Assembly: GCA_007120565.1 (NCBI GenBank)
Contig: SKNK01000369.1
Span: 1-6,409 of the forward strand
Length of the DNA: 6,409 bases
From: Nitriliruptoraceae bacterium
Lineage (GTDB): Bacteria > Actinomycetota > Nitriliruptoria > Nitriliruptorales > Nitriliruptoraceae
Direction: 5' to 3'
Under the pieces are notes generated by a model. That model searched no databases. It was not told the DNA's origin and saw only the letters and a program-made list of their open reading frames with translations. Positions 6,343 to 6,409 of this stretch are shown in pieces; position 1 is the first letter of the stretch; each line of letters begins with the position of its first letter. Made by a program: the position numbers and the translations under genes.

Positions 6343-6409
6343 GACGTCGACCTCCGACGCAAACGCTCGATGACCCATGCCACCCAGATCGATAGCTCGT
6401 AGAAGATCA
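6339..6409 (-). CDS. tatC: Sec-independent protein translocase TatC, last 22 residues (cut by right window edge)
   Basis: A short minus-strand frame, open from the window edge to a TGA at 6341-6339, encodes the tail of TatC. TatC is the polytopic inner-membrane subunit that binds twin-arginine signal peptides and recruits TatA for export of folded proteins. The visible residues are FYELSIWVAWVIER followed by a basic tail, LRRRSTS. This matches the end of many TatC proteins, where the last membrane helix contains a (L/F)-(L/Y/F)-(Y/F)-E-(hydrophobic) motif and a short charged cytoplasmic tail follows. The glutamate and the flanking hydrophobic residues are directly visible. The call rests on this short match plus the recalled tatC-helY gene order of actinobacteria. 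Its stop overlaps the next gene's GTG (GTGA). Confidence 0.8.
   Translation of the reverse strand, partial: IFYELSIWVAWVIERLRRRSTS
6351..6355 (-). promoter_or_regulatory. Ribosome binding site deciding the membrane protein start
   Basis: On the minus strand this reads GGAGG, 8 nt before the GTG at 6342 and inside the final codons of tatC. It supports the GTG start over the upstream ATG at 6378. Confidence 0.75.

Noticed and set aside
2837..6373. A 1178-residue open frame on the plus strand, antisense to helY and both flanking genes
   Set aside because: It lies opposite genes with clear protein families and intact motifs. Its translation is low-complexity R/G/V/D/H-rich with no recognisable domain. 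Long antisense frames are expected opposite high-GC3 coding sequence.
1..6409. A defence island, mobile element, CRISPR array or RNA gene
   Set aside because: I found no transposase or integrase, repeat-spacer pattern, attachment-site repeat or tRNA/rRNA-like sequence. The helicase is a housekeeping HelY type with DSHCT, not a defence helicase with nuclease partners.

Overview
The window is a compact, one-direction gene run from a high-GC bacterium. Every supported gene lies on the minus strand, so transcription runs from the right edge to the left edge. Base composition, heavy GTG start use and gene content point to an actinomycete-type bacterium (phylum Actinomycetota). The main marker is a HelY-type Ski2-like helicase directly downstream of tatC. 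From memory, Mycobacterium tuberculosis also has tatC-helY, with the M24 peptidase pepE close by. I cannot name a genus.

In transcription order the layout is as follows. (1) 6409-6339: the last residues of TatC, the Tat protein translocase channel subunit, cut by the window edge. (2) 6342-5683: an unrecognised single-pass membrane protein. (3) 5686-2972: full-length HelY helicase. (4) 2918-1983: a diacylglycerol-kinase-family lipid kinase. (5) 1951-866: an M24 (Xaa-Pro dipeptidase/aminopeptidase) metallopeptidase. (6) 866-417: a GNAT N-acetyltransferase. (7) 420-1: the N-terminal 140 residues of an acyl-CoA dehydrogenase, cut by the left edge.

The genes are packed tightly. Four of the six junctions are overlapping stop/start signals: GTGA for tatC/membrane protein, ATGA for membrane protein/helY, TGATG for peptidase/GNAT, and GTGA for GNAT/acyl-CoA dehydrogenase. 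The other two gaps are 53 and 31 nt, each with a good Shine-Dalgarno sequence. No promoter or convincing terminator is visible. The window is best read as the middle of one polycistronic unit that continues past both edges.

The genes do not form one obvious pathway. They combine protein export (TatC), RNA/DNA remodelling (HelY), lipid phosphorylation, dipeptide turnover, acetyl transfer and acyl-CoA oxidation. This looks like a conserved housekeeping neighbourhood with accessory genes at its downstream end. I see no mobile element, CRISPR array, tRNA, rRNA or defence system. The most open question is the membrane protein coupled at both ends to tatC and helY. No stretch over 300 bases lacks a gene.
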